In this document: positions 18,050 to 26,244 of the stretch, in pieces
How the letters are laid out: every line of letters starts with the position of its first letter
Position numbering within the stretch: the first letter of the stretch is position 1
NCBI RefSeq assembly: GCF_004570575.1
Contig: NZ_SPPD01000006.1
Coordinates: 57,181-121,180 of the forward strand
Origin: Streptococcus cuniculi
GTDB taxonomy: Bacteria; Bacillota; Bacilli; Lactobacillales; Streptococcaceae
Length of the DNA: 64,000 nucleotides
Direction of reading: 5' to 3'
Notes under the pieces: generated by a model
The model's input: only the letters and a program-made list of their open reading frames with translations
Told to the model about the DNA's origin: nothing
Databases searched by the model: none
Translations under genes and position numbers: made by a program

Positions 18050-19018
18050 TTACAAACTTGAAGAGTGCTTTGGTTGCACCTTTTCAGCTGGATTGATAAA
18101 ATGCATGGCGTTGTTAACAGCAGTCGGCGCTTCACCCAGACCCGTTGCAATCAAGTCCACTTTTCCCTCGTAAGAACAACAGTCACCGACCGCATAGATA
18201 CCAGGGATAGAGGTCTCTTGCTTGCTATTGACGAGTATGCGGTTGCGCCCCAGTTCTAGTCCCCATTCTTTTAATGTTCCAATAGAAGACTTGAAGCCGT
18301 AGTTGACAAAGAGATGATCAAAGGGGAGTGTCAGCTCTTCATCACTTTTGACCTTGGTCAATTCAATTGCTGTCGCGCGTCCATTTTCTCCTTGGAGAGC
18401 TTTAGGACTGTAAGGAGTATGGAGCGTAACGCTCGATGCTTTAAGGGCTTCGACACTATGTTCCATAGCGCGGAAGTGATCCCTCCGGTGTACAATCTGA
18501 GTGCTTTCAGCGATTGGCTCAAAGGCTAGTGACCAGTCCACTGCAGAATCTCCGCCGCCTAGGACCACTACATGTTGTCCTACATATTGCTGGATATTGG
18601 CTACATGGTAATGGATATTTTCAAATGCATCTGCCCCTGCAATCTCAAGCGGGCGCGGTTTGAAAGCACCGCCTCCCATAGCGATAATAATAGCCTTTGA
18701 GGCATGCTCTTCTTTTGAAGTGGTAATGGTGAAATGCTCACCTTGTGAAATAGCCGTTACGGTTTCGTTGAGGCAAATACTGGTCTCAAAGGGTTCGAGC
18801 TGAGCAAGGAGATTGTCTGTTAATTCCTGACCTGTCAAGCGAGGAAAGGCTGGGATGTCCAAAATCGTCTTTTCAGGATATAAAATAGCAGGCTGCCCAC
18901 CCAGTTGAGGAAGGGAGTCAATGATTTTCACCTTAGCTTGGCGTAAATGCGTATAAAAGGCGGTAAATAGGCCTGCAGGGCCACCTCCAATAATCGTAAT
19001 ATCATACAGTTCCGTCAT
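18050..19018 (-). CDS. fnr: Ferredoxin (flavodoxin)-NADP+ reductase, thioredoxin-reductase-like
   Basis: A 322-residue FAD enzyme of the YumC-type FNR2 family. The FAD dinucleotide fold is IIGGGPAGLFTAFY at residues 10-23. The NADPH fold is VVVLGGGDSAVDWS, and FAD closure is GIYAVGDCCSYEGKVDLIA. The thioredoxin-reductase redox CxxC is absent between the two folds, which separates it from TrxB. It supplies electrons to flavodoxin or ferredoxin. First gene of a two-gene transcript with the pseudouridine synthase. Confidence 0.9.
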   Translation of the reverse strand: MTELYDITIIGGGPAGLFTAFYTHLRQAKVKIIDSLPQLGGQPAILYPEKTILDIPAFPRLTGQELTDNLLAQLEPFETSICLNETVTAISQGEHFTITTSKEEHASKAIIIAMGGGAFKPRPLEIAGADAFENIHYHVANIQQYVGQHVVVLGGGDSAVDWSLAFEPIAESTQIVHRRDHFRAMEHSVEALKASSVTLHTPYSPKALQGENGRATAIELTKVKSDEELTLPFDHLFVNYGFKSSIGTLKEWGLELGRNRILVNSKQETSIPGIYAVGDCCSYEGKVDLIATGLGEAPTAVNNAMHFINPAEKVQPKHSSSL

Positions 19019-19089
19019 TCAAATGCCTCTTTTCAATCAGAATATTTCTATTCTACCACAATCTATGCGCTATCGCTCAAATGAAAAAA

Positions 19090-19384
19090 CAAATGACAAT
19101 GCCATTTGCCAGCTTGAAGAAAAAGTTCTTATACTCTCCTTTTCTTAGGTAGTGCGGACGGTAGCGACTTCCTACGGAATTCCATACCTAAATGATGACC
19201 CTAAGGTCTCAACATTTCCGAGTAGCGTCACCACTAGTTATGATGCTACTTTTACCACAGCGTAAAGTATCTGTTGGGGATCGCCCCGCTCGCGGAAATG
19301 AAATGTTGAGTGAGCAGAGCTTTTTTACTTGTTTAAATAGTTCTTGGGTTTATCTATGTTCTGACAAATGACAATGTCATTTGC
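19090..19384. repeat. Segment bounded by two copies of a 20-bp palindromic sequence
   Basis: CAAATGACAATGYCATTTGC occurs at 19090-19109 and 19365-19384 in the same orientation, differing at one base; each can fold on itself (CAAATG/CATTTG). Between them lie the 77-bp repeat and a long hairpin (CTCAACATTTCCG at 19208-19220 with CGGAAATGAAATGTTGAG at 19293-19310). The whole 19019-19376 stretch carries no coding frame. Confidence 0.6.
19114..19190. repeat. 77-bp dispersed repeat, copy 1
   Basis: Begins TTGAAGAAAA, contains CCTTTTCTTAGGTAGTGCGG and ends ATTCCATACCTA. The second copy, of identical length, is 48199-48275. Internal inverted TTAGGTA / TACCTAA can fold into a hairpin. Confidence 0.7.
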
Positions 19385-19632
19385 GATGGTTACGATAGGT
19401 CACTAAAAAATCAAAACAGTAGAGGAGATACAGGACGACAATACCTTCGGACAGGTAGACAAAGAGGGCAGGATAAGCCCACATTTACGTCCAAGCAAGC
19501 CAGACAAGAAGCATTAGGATAATCTTTCCTTTACTAGAGAGATGGCGCTTGAGAAACCATTCTAAAAAATCTTTGTTTGACTTTCACGAGTTTCACGGTA
19601 TTCTTGGCGGATTTTTTGAAAGGGTGATACAT
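19377..19632 (-). pseudogene. Degraded small membrane-protein gene
   Basis: Minus-strand reading from ATG 19632 gives MYHPFKKSA, then must shift frame to QEYRETRESQTKIF, then shift again to WFLKRHLSSKGKIILMLLVW, meets a TAA after AWT, and continues in frame to AYPALFVYLSEGIVVLYLLY and DFLVTYRNHRK before a TGA inside the 20-bp palindrome. Two frameshifts plus one nonsense codon in about 80 codons indicate decay. The original looks like a short basic-N-terminus, two-helix membrane protein. I do not recognise the family. Confidence 0.6.
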
Positions 19633-19785
19633 GGGGAGTTTTCGTTCTTGTTGGCGCTTTCTTTTTGGGCTGTTATAAATCGAAAGGCTTTTCTAGCTCC
19701 TACAATCCGTTTTGAAGGTTCTATCGGGTCGAATGGCGCAAAATGTAGTATAATGGTACAAAATTAAATAGAAAGAGAGAGGATT

Positions 19786-21969
19786 ATGGACCAATACGAT
19801 GGAAGAGAAGATGAAGATCTAGTTGCAGAAGGCCGTCAGATGCGCCGCAGTCGGCGCAAGCCTACCGACCACGAAGCGAAGTCCAAGAAGAAATCCCGCA
19901 TTCCTGAGCCTATTCGCAAGTTTTGGAGAAGATATCAGTTGACCAAGATTGCCTTGATTTTGATGGGGTTACTGGTTTTGACCGTAGGAGGGTATCTCTT
20001 TTTTCTTGCTAAGACCGCCAATGTTGGGGATTTACAGGCTGCCTTAAAAGCAACCACAGTTATCTATGACAAGGACGGCAATGAAGCAGGAGCCCTTTCT
20101 GGTCAAAAGGGAACCTATGTCGAGCTAGATGCGATTAGTCCCAACTTACAGCAGGCCGTTATAGCTACGGAAGACCGCACTTTTTATAAAAATTCTGGGA
20201 TCAACTACAAGCGAACCATTCTGGCTATCCTAACCTTGGGACGCTCTGGTGGTGGCTCGACCATTACCCAGCAGTTGGCTAAAAATGCCTTTCTGACCCA
20301 AGACCAGACCATCAGCCGAAAGGCCAGAGAATATTTCCTAGCCCTTGAAATCAATAAAAAATACAGCAAGGAAGAGATTCTGACCATGTATCTCAACAAT
20401 GCTTATTTTGGAAATGGTGTTTGGGGCGTTGAAGATGCGAGTCAGAAATATTTTGGGATCTCAGCGAGCCAACTGACGGTTGAGCAGGCAGCGGTGATTG
20501 CAGGGATGCTCAAAGGTCCTGAGATTTACAATCCTTATTATTCCCTTGAATATGCGACCAATCGAAGAAATACGGTGCTACAGGCCATGGTAGATGCAGG
20601 CTACCTAGATCAGGCGACCGCAGATGCCGATGCTCAGATTGACTTGGCGAGTCAATTACAGGATACCTATGGAGGGAAGCAGAGCAACTATAGCTATCCG
20701 TCTTATTTTGACGCTGTCATGGCAGAAGCCATTGACCGATATGGTCTGAAAGAAAGTGATATCATCAACAACGGCTATCGTATTTACACGGAGTTGGATC
20801 AAAATTCTCAGGCCAGCATGCAGCTGATTTATGACAACGAATCGCTTTTTCCGACCTCGAACTATGACGGCTCCTATGCCCAATCTGCAAGTGTTGCGAT
20901 GGATCCAAAAACAGGTGGTATTCGTGCGCTTGTAGGGCGGGTCAATAGCTCAGAGAATCCGACCTTCCGCAGCTTTAACTTTGCTACTCAATCTCAGCGT
21001 AGCCCAGGTTCTGCCATTAAACCTTTAGTGGCCTATACGCCCGCCATTGCAGCAGGCTGGTCGATGAACAAGGAGCTAGACAATCATACTGAGACCTACG
21101 GGACCTATACGCTGCATAATTTTGACTATTCAACGTCCGACACGGTTCCGATGTATCAAGCCTTAGCAGTGTCTTACAATCTACCTGCGGTCGCAACGGT
21201 TAACACTTTGGGGATGAATAAGGCCTTTGAATACGGCAAGAAATTCGGCCTCAATATGGACAAGGTGGAGCCAGTATTAGGAGTGGCAATCGGAAGCGGT
21301 GTATCCACCAATCCCCTTGAAATGGCTCAGGCCTACTCTGCTTTTGCCAATGCTGGGGTAATGAAAGACAGTCATTTGATTACGCGGATTGAGACCGCAG
21401 GTGGAAAAGTGCTGGTCCAGCACAAGGAAGAAACAAGTCGTGTCATGGACAAGGCTGTGGCAGATAAGATGACCTCGATGATGCTTGGCACCTTTACCAA
21501 TGGTACAGGAGCTAATGCGGCTGTTTATGGCTATGCACTGGCTGGGAAAACAGGGACAACAGAGACCAACTTTAATTCTAATTTGACCAATGATCAATGG
21601 ATTATTGGCTATACACCAGACTTGGTCATCAGCCAATGGGTCGGATTTGAAAAGACAGATGAGCAACATTACATCGATGGTACGAATTCCTGGATGGCAC
21701 CTAGTGTCTTTCAAACGGTTGTTGCATCCATCTTACCAAATACAGCTGGAACAGACTTTACAGTGGAAAATGCCTATGTTCAAAATGGAATTGAGTCACC
21801 AGCTCAACCTGCACCAACACCAAGTGCAGGCAATTACCAAGACCAAATCAAGGATATCAAGGACCGGGCTCAGAGTTTGATTGACCAAACCAAGCAAGAG
21901 ATTATTGATGCCAAACTTCCACAACGGGCTAAAAGCCTTTGGGATAAATTCAAGAGTTGGTTTGAGTAG
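19786..21969 (+). CDS. pbp2A: Class A penicillin-binding protein 2A
   Basis: Bifunctional peptidoglycan glycosyltransferase/transpeptidase, 727 residues. The cytoplasmic basic N-terminus (1-50) is followed by a transmembrane helix (about 56-76). The glycosyltransferase domain has ATEDRTFY and GGSTITQQLAKN, plus NNAYFGNGVWGVEDAS. The transpeptidase domain has the active-site SPGSAIKP (SxxK), SYN in AVSYNLPA, and KTGTT. The C-terminus has a proline-rich stretch and a helical tail. The position just before rpmG-secE-nusG matches pneumococcal pbp2A. A minus-10-like TATAAT lies at 19749-19754 without a good -35. Confidence 0.93.
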   Translation: MDQYDGREDEDLVAEGRQMRRSRRKPTDHEAKSKKKSRIPEPIRKFWRRYQLTKIALILMGLLVLTVGGYLFFLAKTANVGDLQAALKATTVIYDKDGNEAGALSGQKGTYVELDAISPNLQQAVIATEDRTFYKNSGINYKRTILAILTLGRSGGGSTITQQLAKNAFLTQDQTISRKAREYFLALEINKKYSKEEILTMYLNNAYFGNGVWGVEDASQKYFGISASQLTVEQAAVIAGMLKGPEIYNPYYSLEYATNRRNTVLQAMVDAGYLDQATADADAQIDLASQLQDTYGGKQSNYSYPSYFDAVMAEAIDRYGLKESDIINNGYRIYTELDQNSQASMQLIYDNESLFPTSNYDGSYAQSASVAMDPKTGGIRALVGRVNSSENPTFRSFNFATQSQRSPGSAIKPLVAYTPAIAAGWSMNKELDNHTETYGTYTLHNFDYSTSDTVPMYQALAVSYNLPAVATVNTLGMNKAFEYGKKFGLNMDKVEPVLGVAIGSGVSTNPLEMAQAYSAFANAGVMKDSHLITRIETAGGKVLVQHKEETSRVMDKAVADKMTSMMLGTFTNGTGANAAVYGYALAGKTGTTETNFNSNLTNDQWIIGYTPDLVISQWVGFEKTDEQHYIDGTNSWMAPSVFQTVVASILPNTAGTDFTVENAYVQNGIESPAQPAPTPSAGNYQDQIKDIKDRAQSLIDQTKQEIIDAKLPQRAKSLWDKFKSWFE

Positions 21970-22017
21970 TTGCCAAATTCTAGAAAACATGATAAAATAG
22001 CAAAGATGGAGGGCTTT

Positions 22018-22170
22018 ATGGCACTGAAAAAAGCAAGCCTAGCGTGTGCAGTTTGTGGATCGCGAAACTATTCGATTAAACTTTCAAGCAATCCTAAGCC
22101 GACACGATTAGAAGTAAATAAATATTGTAAACACTGTGGACAGTACACCGTCCACAAAGAAACTAGATAG
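22018..22170 (+). CDS. rpmG: 50S ribosomal protein L33
   Basis: Fifty residues from ATG 22018 ([20 protein letters not shown]), preceded by GGAGGG. It has two CxxC pairs (CAVC and CKHC), the zinc-binding form of L33. Streptococci often encode more than one L33 paralogue. The gene lies between pbp2A and secE and ends 9 bp before the secE start. Confidence 0.93.
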   Translation: MALKKASLACAVCGSRNYSIKLSSNPKPTRLEVNKYCKHCGQYTVHKETR

Positions 22171-22179
22171 GAGTTTGTT

Positions 22180-22356
22180 GTGAAATTTTTAAGCGATACG
22201 ATACAGATTTTAAAAGGAACAGCCTGGCCAACCAAAAAGCAAAGCTGGAGAGATTTTGTGTCTGTTATTCAATACACAATCTTTTTCGTAGCAATTATTT
22301 ATCTTTTTGACTTGATCTTGTCTAAAGGCATTATCAGCCTTATCAATCTTTTCTAG
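22180..22356 (+). CDS. secE: Preprotein translocase subunit SecE
   Basis: A 58-residue protein starting at GTG 22180 with TAGGAG 7-12 nt upstream. It reads KFLSDTIQILKGTAWPTKKQ, then WRDFVSVIQYTIFFVAIIYL as the single membrane helix, ending ISLINLF. The amphipathic helix with W-P-x-K/R is the SecE signature. Small essential gamma subunit that clamps SecY. Its place immediately before nusG is conserved in Firmicutes. Confidence 0.93.
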   Translation: MKFLSDTIQILKGTAWPTKKQSWRDFVSVIQYTIFFVAIIYLFDLILSKGIISLINLF

Positions 22357-22363
22357 CAAATAC

Positions 22364-22424
22364 TTGCAAGACGAAAATCGCCATGCTATAATGAAGAAAA
22401 GGGAAAAGCCTCCGGGCTTTTTTA
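22364..22424 (+). promoter_or_regulatory. nusG promoter and leader hairpin
   Basis: TTGCAA (22364-22369), 17-bp spacer, TATAAT (22387-22392). It is followed by a short hairpin AAAAGCC/GGCTTTT with a T tail (22404-22424), which could attenuate nusG or terminate incoming secE transcripts. Confidence 0.7.
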
Positions 22425-22443
22425 TTATGAAAGGAAGAAAGCT

Positions 22444-22983
22444 ATGTTAGATAGTTTTGATAAAGGCTGGTTTGTCCTTCAAACTTATTCTGGATATGAG
22501 AACAAGGTCAAGGAAAACCTGTTGCAACGCGCCCATACCTACAATATGTTGGAAAATATCCTCCGCGTAGAAATCCCTACTCAGACCGTCCAAGTAGAGA
22601 AAAATGGTGAGTTCAAAGAAGTAGAAGAAAACCGCTTCCCGGGTTATGTCCTGGTCGAAATGGTCATGACGGACGAAGCTTGGTTTGTTGTGCGGAATAC
22701 CCCGAACGTGACAGGATTTGTCGGCTCGCACGGGAACCGTTCAAAACCAACACCGCTCTTGGAAGAAGAAATTCGTCAAATCTTGGTATCTATGGGCCAA
22801 ACTGTTCAAGAATTTGACATGGATGTCAAGGTCGGAGACACCGTGCGCATCATCGATGGTGCCTTTACTGACTACACAGGTAAGATTACCGAAATTGATA
22901 ACAACAAGGTGAAAATGGTCATCTCCATGTTTGGAAATGACACTATTGCCGAAGTAAACTTGAGCCAGATTGCAGAATTGTAG
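22444..22983 (+). CDS. nusG: Transcription elongation/antitermination factor NusG
   Basis: A 179-residue protein. The N-terminal NGN domain starts KGWFVLQTYSGYENKVKENL and includes ENRFPGYVLVEMVMTDEAWF and RNTPNVTGFVG. The C-terminal KOW domain has VKVGDTVRIIDGAFTDYTGK. It binds RNA polymerase and, in Gram-positives, modulates pausing. It has its own promoter and a ribosome site AAAGGAAG. Confidence 0.96.
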   Translation: MLDSFDKGWFVLQTYSGYENKVKENLLQRAHTYNMLENILRVEIPTQTVQVEKNGEFKEVEENRFPGYVLVEMVMTDEAWFVVRNTPNVTGFVGSHGNRSKPTPLLEEEIRQILVSMGQTVQEFDMDVKVGDTVRIIDGAFTDYTGKITEIDNNKVKMVISMFGNDTIAEVNLSQIAEL

Positions 22984-22990
22984 TCGGATC

Positions 22991-23018
22991 AAAAGGGAGA
23001 ATTTGTTCTCTCTTTTTT
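22991..23018 (+). terminator. Terminator after nusG
   Basis: AAAAGGGAGAA / TTCTCTCTTTT stem with a T-rich tail, 8 bp after the stop. Confidence 0.8.
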
Positions 23019-23046
23019 ATCGTTAAAAATGTATGAAGGAAATTTT

Positions 23047-24051
23047 ATGCCACTCTATTTCTTAACTGTAATGTTTGTACTGGCTTTTGTCATTAGCTTT
23101 TGGCGAGAACCGAGAAATCTTCTCAATGCCTTTTTATTCCTGTTTGCTTTGGGTTTTCTGTATCTTTCAGCCCTAGAGCTGGCCTTTGCCCATTCAGACG
23201 CGATCTATCTCTTGTTGCTCATGGTCTTTCTGTCAGTGCCCTTTGTGATTATCCTAGTTGGTGTCTTTCTTTTCCTCAACGGCTTTATCATCTTGAAAAA
23301 GGAGGGGAAGTCCCTTGGGAATAGTCTGTCGCTCCTTTTGGGCTTCAGCCTCCTGAGTTACATAGGATTGGCATTTTTAGGAATCCAGTATGCTCCCTTC
23401 CTTGCGCGACATGCTCCTTTTATCTATTACTGCTTCATCTACATGAATTTTCTTTTCATCCTCTTTGCGGGAATCTTTGTCGCCTTTTTCCTCTATTCCA
23501 TCTTGTACCACATATTGCCTAAGAAACGGAATTATGACTATATTATTATTCATGGTGCAGGCTTGTTAAATGGAGAGACTGTGACGCCGCTTCTTGCTAA
23601 ACGGATTGATAAGGCGATTGAAGCCTTTCATAAGGCTAAAAATCCGTCTGTAAAATTGATTCCAAGTGGCGGTCAAGGACTAGATGAGAAGGTCTCAGAA
23701 GCCGCAGCCATTGCTAGATATCTCCGTGAGAAGGGGATTCCAGATGAGGTCATGATTCTGGAAGATACATCACGAACCACCTATGAAAATCTCCTTTTTT
23801 CCAAACAATTGACAGATAAAGGGGACAATCCTTATTACCTTTTTGTGACCAATGACTACCACGTCTTGCGGACGAGTTTCTATGCAAAAAAACTAAAGAT
23901 GAGAGGGGCAGGCTTGGGCTGTCAGACGGCTTCCTACTACCTACCGAGCGCCTTTATCCGTGAGTACGTTGCGATTCTCCAAAAACTGAAACGCCCCCTG
24001 CTCATCCTGTCTGCTTTATTTTTGGTGTTTATGTTGCTGAGTATCTTATGA
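23047..24051 (+). CDS. YdcF/DUF218 membrane protein
   Basis: A 334-residue protein with four to five N-terminal membrane helices (residues 1-160). A cytoplasmic or surface DUF218 domain (IIIHGAGLLNGETVTPLLAK, SGGQGLDEKVSEAAAIARYL, EDTSRTTYENLLFSK, VTNDYHVLRTSFYAKK) is followed by a final C-terminal helix. The DUF218 fold includes SanA/ElyC-type proteins linked to envelope polymer metabolism; activity unproven. Start chosen at ATG 23047 because GAAGGA precedes it by 7 nt; an upstream ATG at 23029 has no ribosome site. Confidence 0.85.
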   Translation: MPLYFLTVMFVLAFVISFWREPRNLLNAFLFLFALGFLYLSALELAFAHSDAIYLLLLMVFLSVPFVIILVGVFLFLNGFIILKKEGKSLGNSLSLLLGFSLLSYIGLAFLGIQYAPFLARHAPFIYYCFIYMNFLFILFAGIFVAFFLYSILYHILPKKRNYDYIIIHGAGLLNGETVTPLLAKRIDKAIEAFHKAKNPSVKLIPSGGQGLDEKVSEAAAIARYLREKGIPDEVMILEDTSRTTYENLLFSKQLTDKGDNPYYLFVTNDYHVLRTSFYAKKLKMRGAGLGCQTASYYLPSAFIREYVAILQKLKRPLLILSALFLVFMLLSIL

Positions 24052-24142
24052 TAAATATGAAATATCGGTCTACAGACTGATTTCATTTGAGCTAAAAGAG
24101 GCTATACTATAGTCAATCCTAAATATTTTTCATAATCTCCTT

Positions 24143-24172
24143 AAAAACACTAGCAAATCCGCTAGTGTTTTT
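24143..24172 (+). terminator. Terminator before the DUF4298 gene
   Basis: Perfect 12-bp arms AAAAACACTAGC / GCTAGTGTTTTT around AAATCC. Confidence 0.88.
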
Positions 24173-24186
24173 GTTATACTAAGACC

Positions 24187-24489
24187 ATGAACGATATGAA
24201 ACAAATCCAAGAAATGGATGAAATCTTGAATCAGGCAGAAACGATTGTCAAGGTCTTAGAAGTCGCACTGGGTGACTTTGAACACTTTCTCCCCTCCCTG
24301 ATGACCTTGTTTGCCTATTATGAGAGTAGCGACTGGCTGCGCCATTACGAGATGGATGAGGCGGGGAAAATTCCGCAGAGTTTCTCGCGAGGTGTCCTGT
24401 CCCAAGATGCTGTCTACAATCTAATCGTACGCTACCGTGACTTGACGCAAACCATGAAAGAGCTAGGAGAGGTGGGGGTAGAGAAGTAG
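24187..24489 (+). CDS. DUF4298 domain protein
   Basis: A 100-residue soluble, acidic, helical protein (QEMDEILNQAETIVKVLEVA, YYESSDWLRHYEMDEAGKIP, FSRGVLSQDAVYNLIVRYRD), which is the DUF4298 pattern found mainly in streptococci and enterococci. Function unknown. It starts only 14 bp after a strong terminator, so its own promoter must overlap that hairpin or expression depends on read-through. Confidence 0.75.
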   Translation: MNDMKQIQEMDEILNQAETIVKVLEVALGDFEHFLPSLMTLFAYYESSDWLRHYEMDEAGKIPQSFSRGVLSQDAVYNLIVRYRDLTQTMKELGEVGVEK

Positions 24490-24566
24490 GGGGAGTATTG
24501 CTACTCGCTCTTGAGTAGACTAGCTCCTCGAACATCTAGATTCTAAAAAATGGTTTCTCCCGCCTA

Positions 24567-24596
24567 CCACCAGCAATCGCGTTGGTGCTTTTTATT
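24567..24596 (+). terminator. Terminator after DUF4298 gene
   Basis: CACCAGC / GCGTTGGTG hairpin around AATC, with a TTTTTATTTTG tail. Confidence 0.65.
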
Positions 24597-24654
24597 TTGT
24601 TAATGTATTATTATGTGATAAAATGTATTTTTATAAAAAGCGAGGAGGTAGTTT

Positions 24655-24876
24655 ATGAATCGATTAAAAATCCGTTTCAGGCGTCAGATGTTTTGGATTG
24701 GTCTCATGTCCCTATTACTCATGCTAGTTGACAATATCTTGGTTGGTTATTTCAATATTGAGATTAGTCGTGCTTTGAATCAAATAGAGCAAACGGCCTG
24801 TATCATTTTTAGTACCCTTGTCTTTTTAGGTGTGCTAAACAAAGAAGCCGACATAGAACCCCCGACAAAAGGGTGA
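24655..24876 (+). CDS. Small phage-type holin-like protein (phi LC3 class resemblance)
   Basis: A 73-residue protein: short basic N-terminus (MNRLKIRFRRQMFW), a hydrophobic helix (IGLMSLLLMLVDNILVGYF), a polar turn with SRALNQIEQ, a second helix (ACIIFSTLVFLGVLN) and a tail EPPTKG. Two helices, an FW near residue 13 and a terminal P-T-K-G are the layout of phi LC3/Phage_holin_1 proteins, which end with a DPTTKG-like tail. No other phage gene is nearby, so this is a remnant or a domesticated holin. A strong GAGGAGG lies 8 nt before the ATG, suggesting it is still translated. Confidence 0.55.
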   Translation: MNRLKIRFRRQMFWIGLMSLLLMLVDNILVGYFNIEISRALNQIEQTACIIFSTLVFLGVLNKEADIEPPTKG

Positions 24877-25024
24877 ATGGCAACCGTATCTCCCTCTAGG
24901 AGAACGTTAGAATAATACAGCTACATCCGCTTAGGAAACTGGGCGGGCTTTTTGTATGTTCTGAAAAAATAAGAGGAAAGTAGGTCTTTTAGTTTGCCCA
25001 CCAACTGTATCCGAACAAAAAGAT

Positions 25025-25050
25025 GAAAAGCCCGTAAAATCGGACTTTTC
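25025..25050 (-). terminator. Terminator for tRNA-Cys
   Basis: GAAAAGTCCG / CGGGCTTTTC hairpin read on minus, about 35 bp beyond the tRNA 3' end and followed by CTTTTTG. Confidence 0.6.
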
Positions 25051-25083
25051 ATTCGGTTATATCCTGATAAATCAGGTACTGAA

Positions 25084-25154
25084 AGGCGGTAGACGGATTT
25101 GAACCGACGATCAAGCTTTTGCAGAGCCGTGCCTTACCACTTGGCTATACCGCC
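25084..25154 (-). tRNA. tRNA-Cys (anticodon GCA)
   Basis: A 71-nt cloverleaf on the minus strand: acceptor GGCGGTA/TACCGCC, D arm AGCC..GGTAAGGC, anticodon loop CTGCAAA with GCA, and T arm GTCGGTTCAAATCCGTC. Discriminator T. The CCA end is not encoded. Confidence 0.95.
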
Positions 25155-25236
25155 ATAACAATTAACATTCTACCGAAAAAAATGCGATTGGTCAAGCGGG
25201 AAATTCACCCAGAATGATTTTTTAACAACATATCTC

Positions 25237-25384
25237 TTGCTAAATCCTTGGGATTTTGGTAAGATAATAGAGTTGCAAGAGGCAACAAATACTCATCTCA
25301 AATCCATTGTGGGCCTGTTGCCGTAAGGTTGGACTGCAAGTTGACGTTTGAGAGAGGAGAAAAAACAAAAAGGAGACATTACTC
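25237..25384 (+). promoter_or_regulatory. rpsB promoter and structured leader (Lacto-rpsB-type)
   Basis: Promoter TTGCTA (25237-25242), 17-bp spacer, TAAGAT (25260-25265). The roughly 113-nt leader holds a GTTGC/GCAAC hairpin, then a long-range CTCAAA / TTTGAG pairing that encloses an inner hairpin just before the ribosome site AAAGGAGA. Position and size fit the Lacto-rpsB motif described upstream of rpsB in Lactobacillales, thought to be an S2-responsive leader. The Rfam assignment was not tested. Confidence 0.65.
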
Positions 25385-26167
25385 ATGGCAGTAATTTCAA
25401 TGAAACAACTTCTTGAGGCTGGTGTTCACTTTGGTCACCAAACTCGTCGCTGGAACCCTAAGATGGCAAAATACATCTTTACAGAACGCAATGGTATCCA
25501 CGTCATCGACCTTCAACAAACTGTAAAATTAGCGGACCAAGCCTACGACTTTATCCGTGAAGCAGCTGCAAACGATGCAGTTATCTTGTTCGTTGGTACG
25601 AAAAAACAAGCTGCAGAAGCAGTGAAAGACGAAGCAATCCGCGCAGGTCAATACTTCATTAACCACCGTTGGTTGGGTGGAACTCTTACAAACTGGGGAA
25701 CGATTCAAAAACGTATCGCGCGTTTGAAAGAAATCAACCGCATGGAAGAAGAGGGAACATTTGATGTTCTTCCTAAGAAAGAGGTCGCATTGTTGAACAA
25801 ACAACGTGCTCGTCTTGAAAAATTCTTGGGCGGTATCGCAGACATGCCACGTATTCCAGATGTGATGTTTGTTGTTGACCCACATAAAGAGCAAATCGCT
25901 GTTAAAGAAGCGAAAAAATTGGGTATTCCAGTTGTTGCGATGGTCGATACAAACACAGATCCAGATGATATTGATGTGATTATCCCAGCAAACGATGATG
26001 CCATCCGTGCTGTTAAATTGATCACTGCGAAAATGGCGGATGCGATTATCGAAGGCCGTCAAGGTGAAGATAGCGTTGAATCAGTAGAAGCAGAATTGGC
26101 AGCTACTGAAACAGAAGCAGCATCTATTGAAGAAATCGTTGAAGTTGTAGAAGGTGACAACAACTAA
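25385..26167 (+). CDS. rpsB: 30S ribosomal protein S2
   Basis: A 260-residue protein opening [20 protein letters not shown] with the conserved [20 protein letters not shown]. It includes [18 protein letters not shown] and an acidic C-terminal tail. Assembles late on the 30S platform and is needed for S1-independent initiation complexes. It precedes tsf, with a hairpin between them that probably lowers tsf transcription relative to rpsB. Confidence 0.98.
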   Translation: MAVISMKQLLEAGVHFGHQTRRWNPKMAKYIFTERNGIHVIDLQQTVKLADQAYDFIREAAANDAVILFVGTKKQAAEAVKDEAIRAGQYFINHRWLGGTLTNWGTIQKRIARLKEINRMEEEGTFDVLPKKEVALLNKQRARLEKFLGGIADMPRIPDVMFVVDPHKEQIAVKEAKKLGIPVVAMVDTNTDPDDIDVIIPANDDAIRAVKLITAKMADAIIEGRQGEDSVESVEAELAATETEAASIEEIVEVVEGDNN

Positions 26168-26184
26168 TTATTTGGAAACAACCT

Positions 26185-26214
26185 AAGGGGCAGGGCTCAG
26201 CCCTCCCCTTTTTA
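26185..26214 (+). terminator. Intercistronic terminator/attenuator between rpsB and tsf
   Basis: AAGGGGCAGGGCT / AGCCCTCCCCTT near-perfect stem with a TTTTTATT tail. It probably allows partial read-through. Confidence 0.75.
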
Positions 26215-26244
26215 TTCAATATTGAAATAGGAGACATACATACT

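Noticed and set aside
18046..18150. Extended N-terminus for the pseudouridine synthase
   Set aside because: These codons lie inside fnr in another frame and do not resemble the family; the start at 18045 fits coupling to fnr.
19549..19767. A 72-codon plus-strand frame before pbp2A
   Set aside because: It is antisense to the degraded membrane gene, whose fragments read as a plausible protein, and it has no ribosome site.
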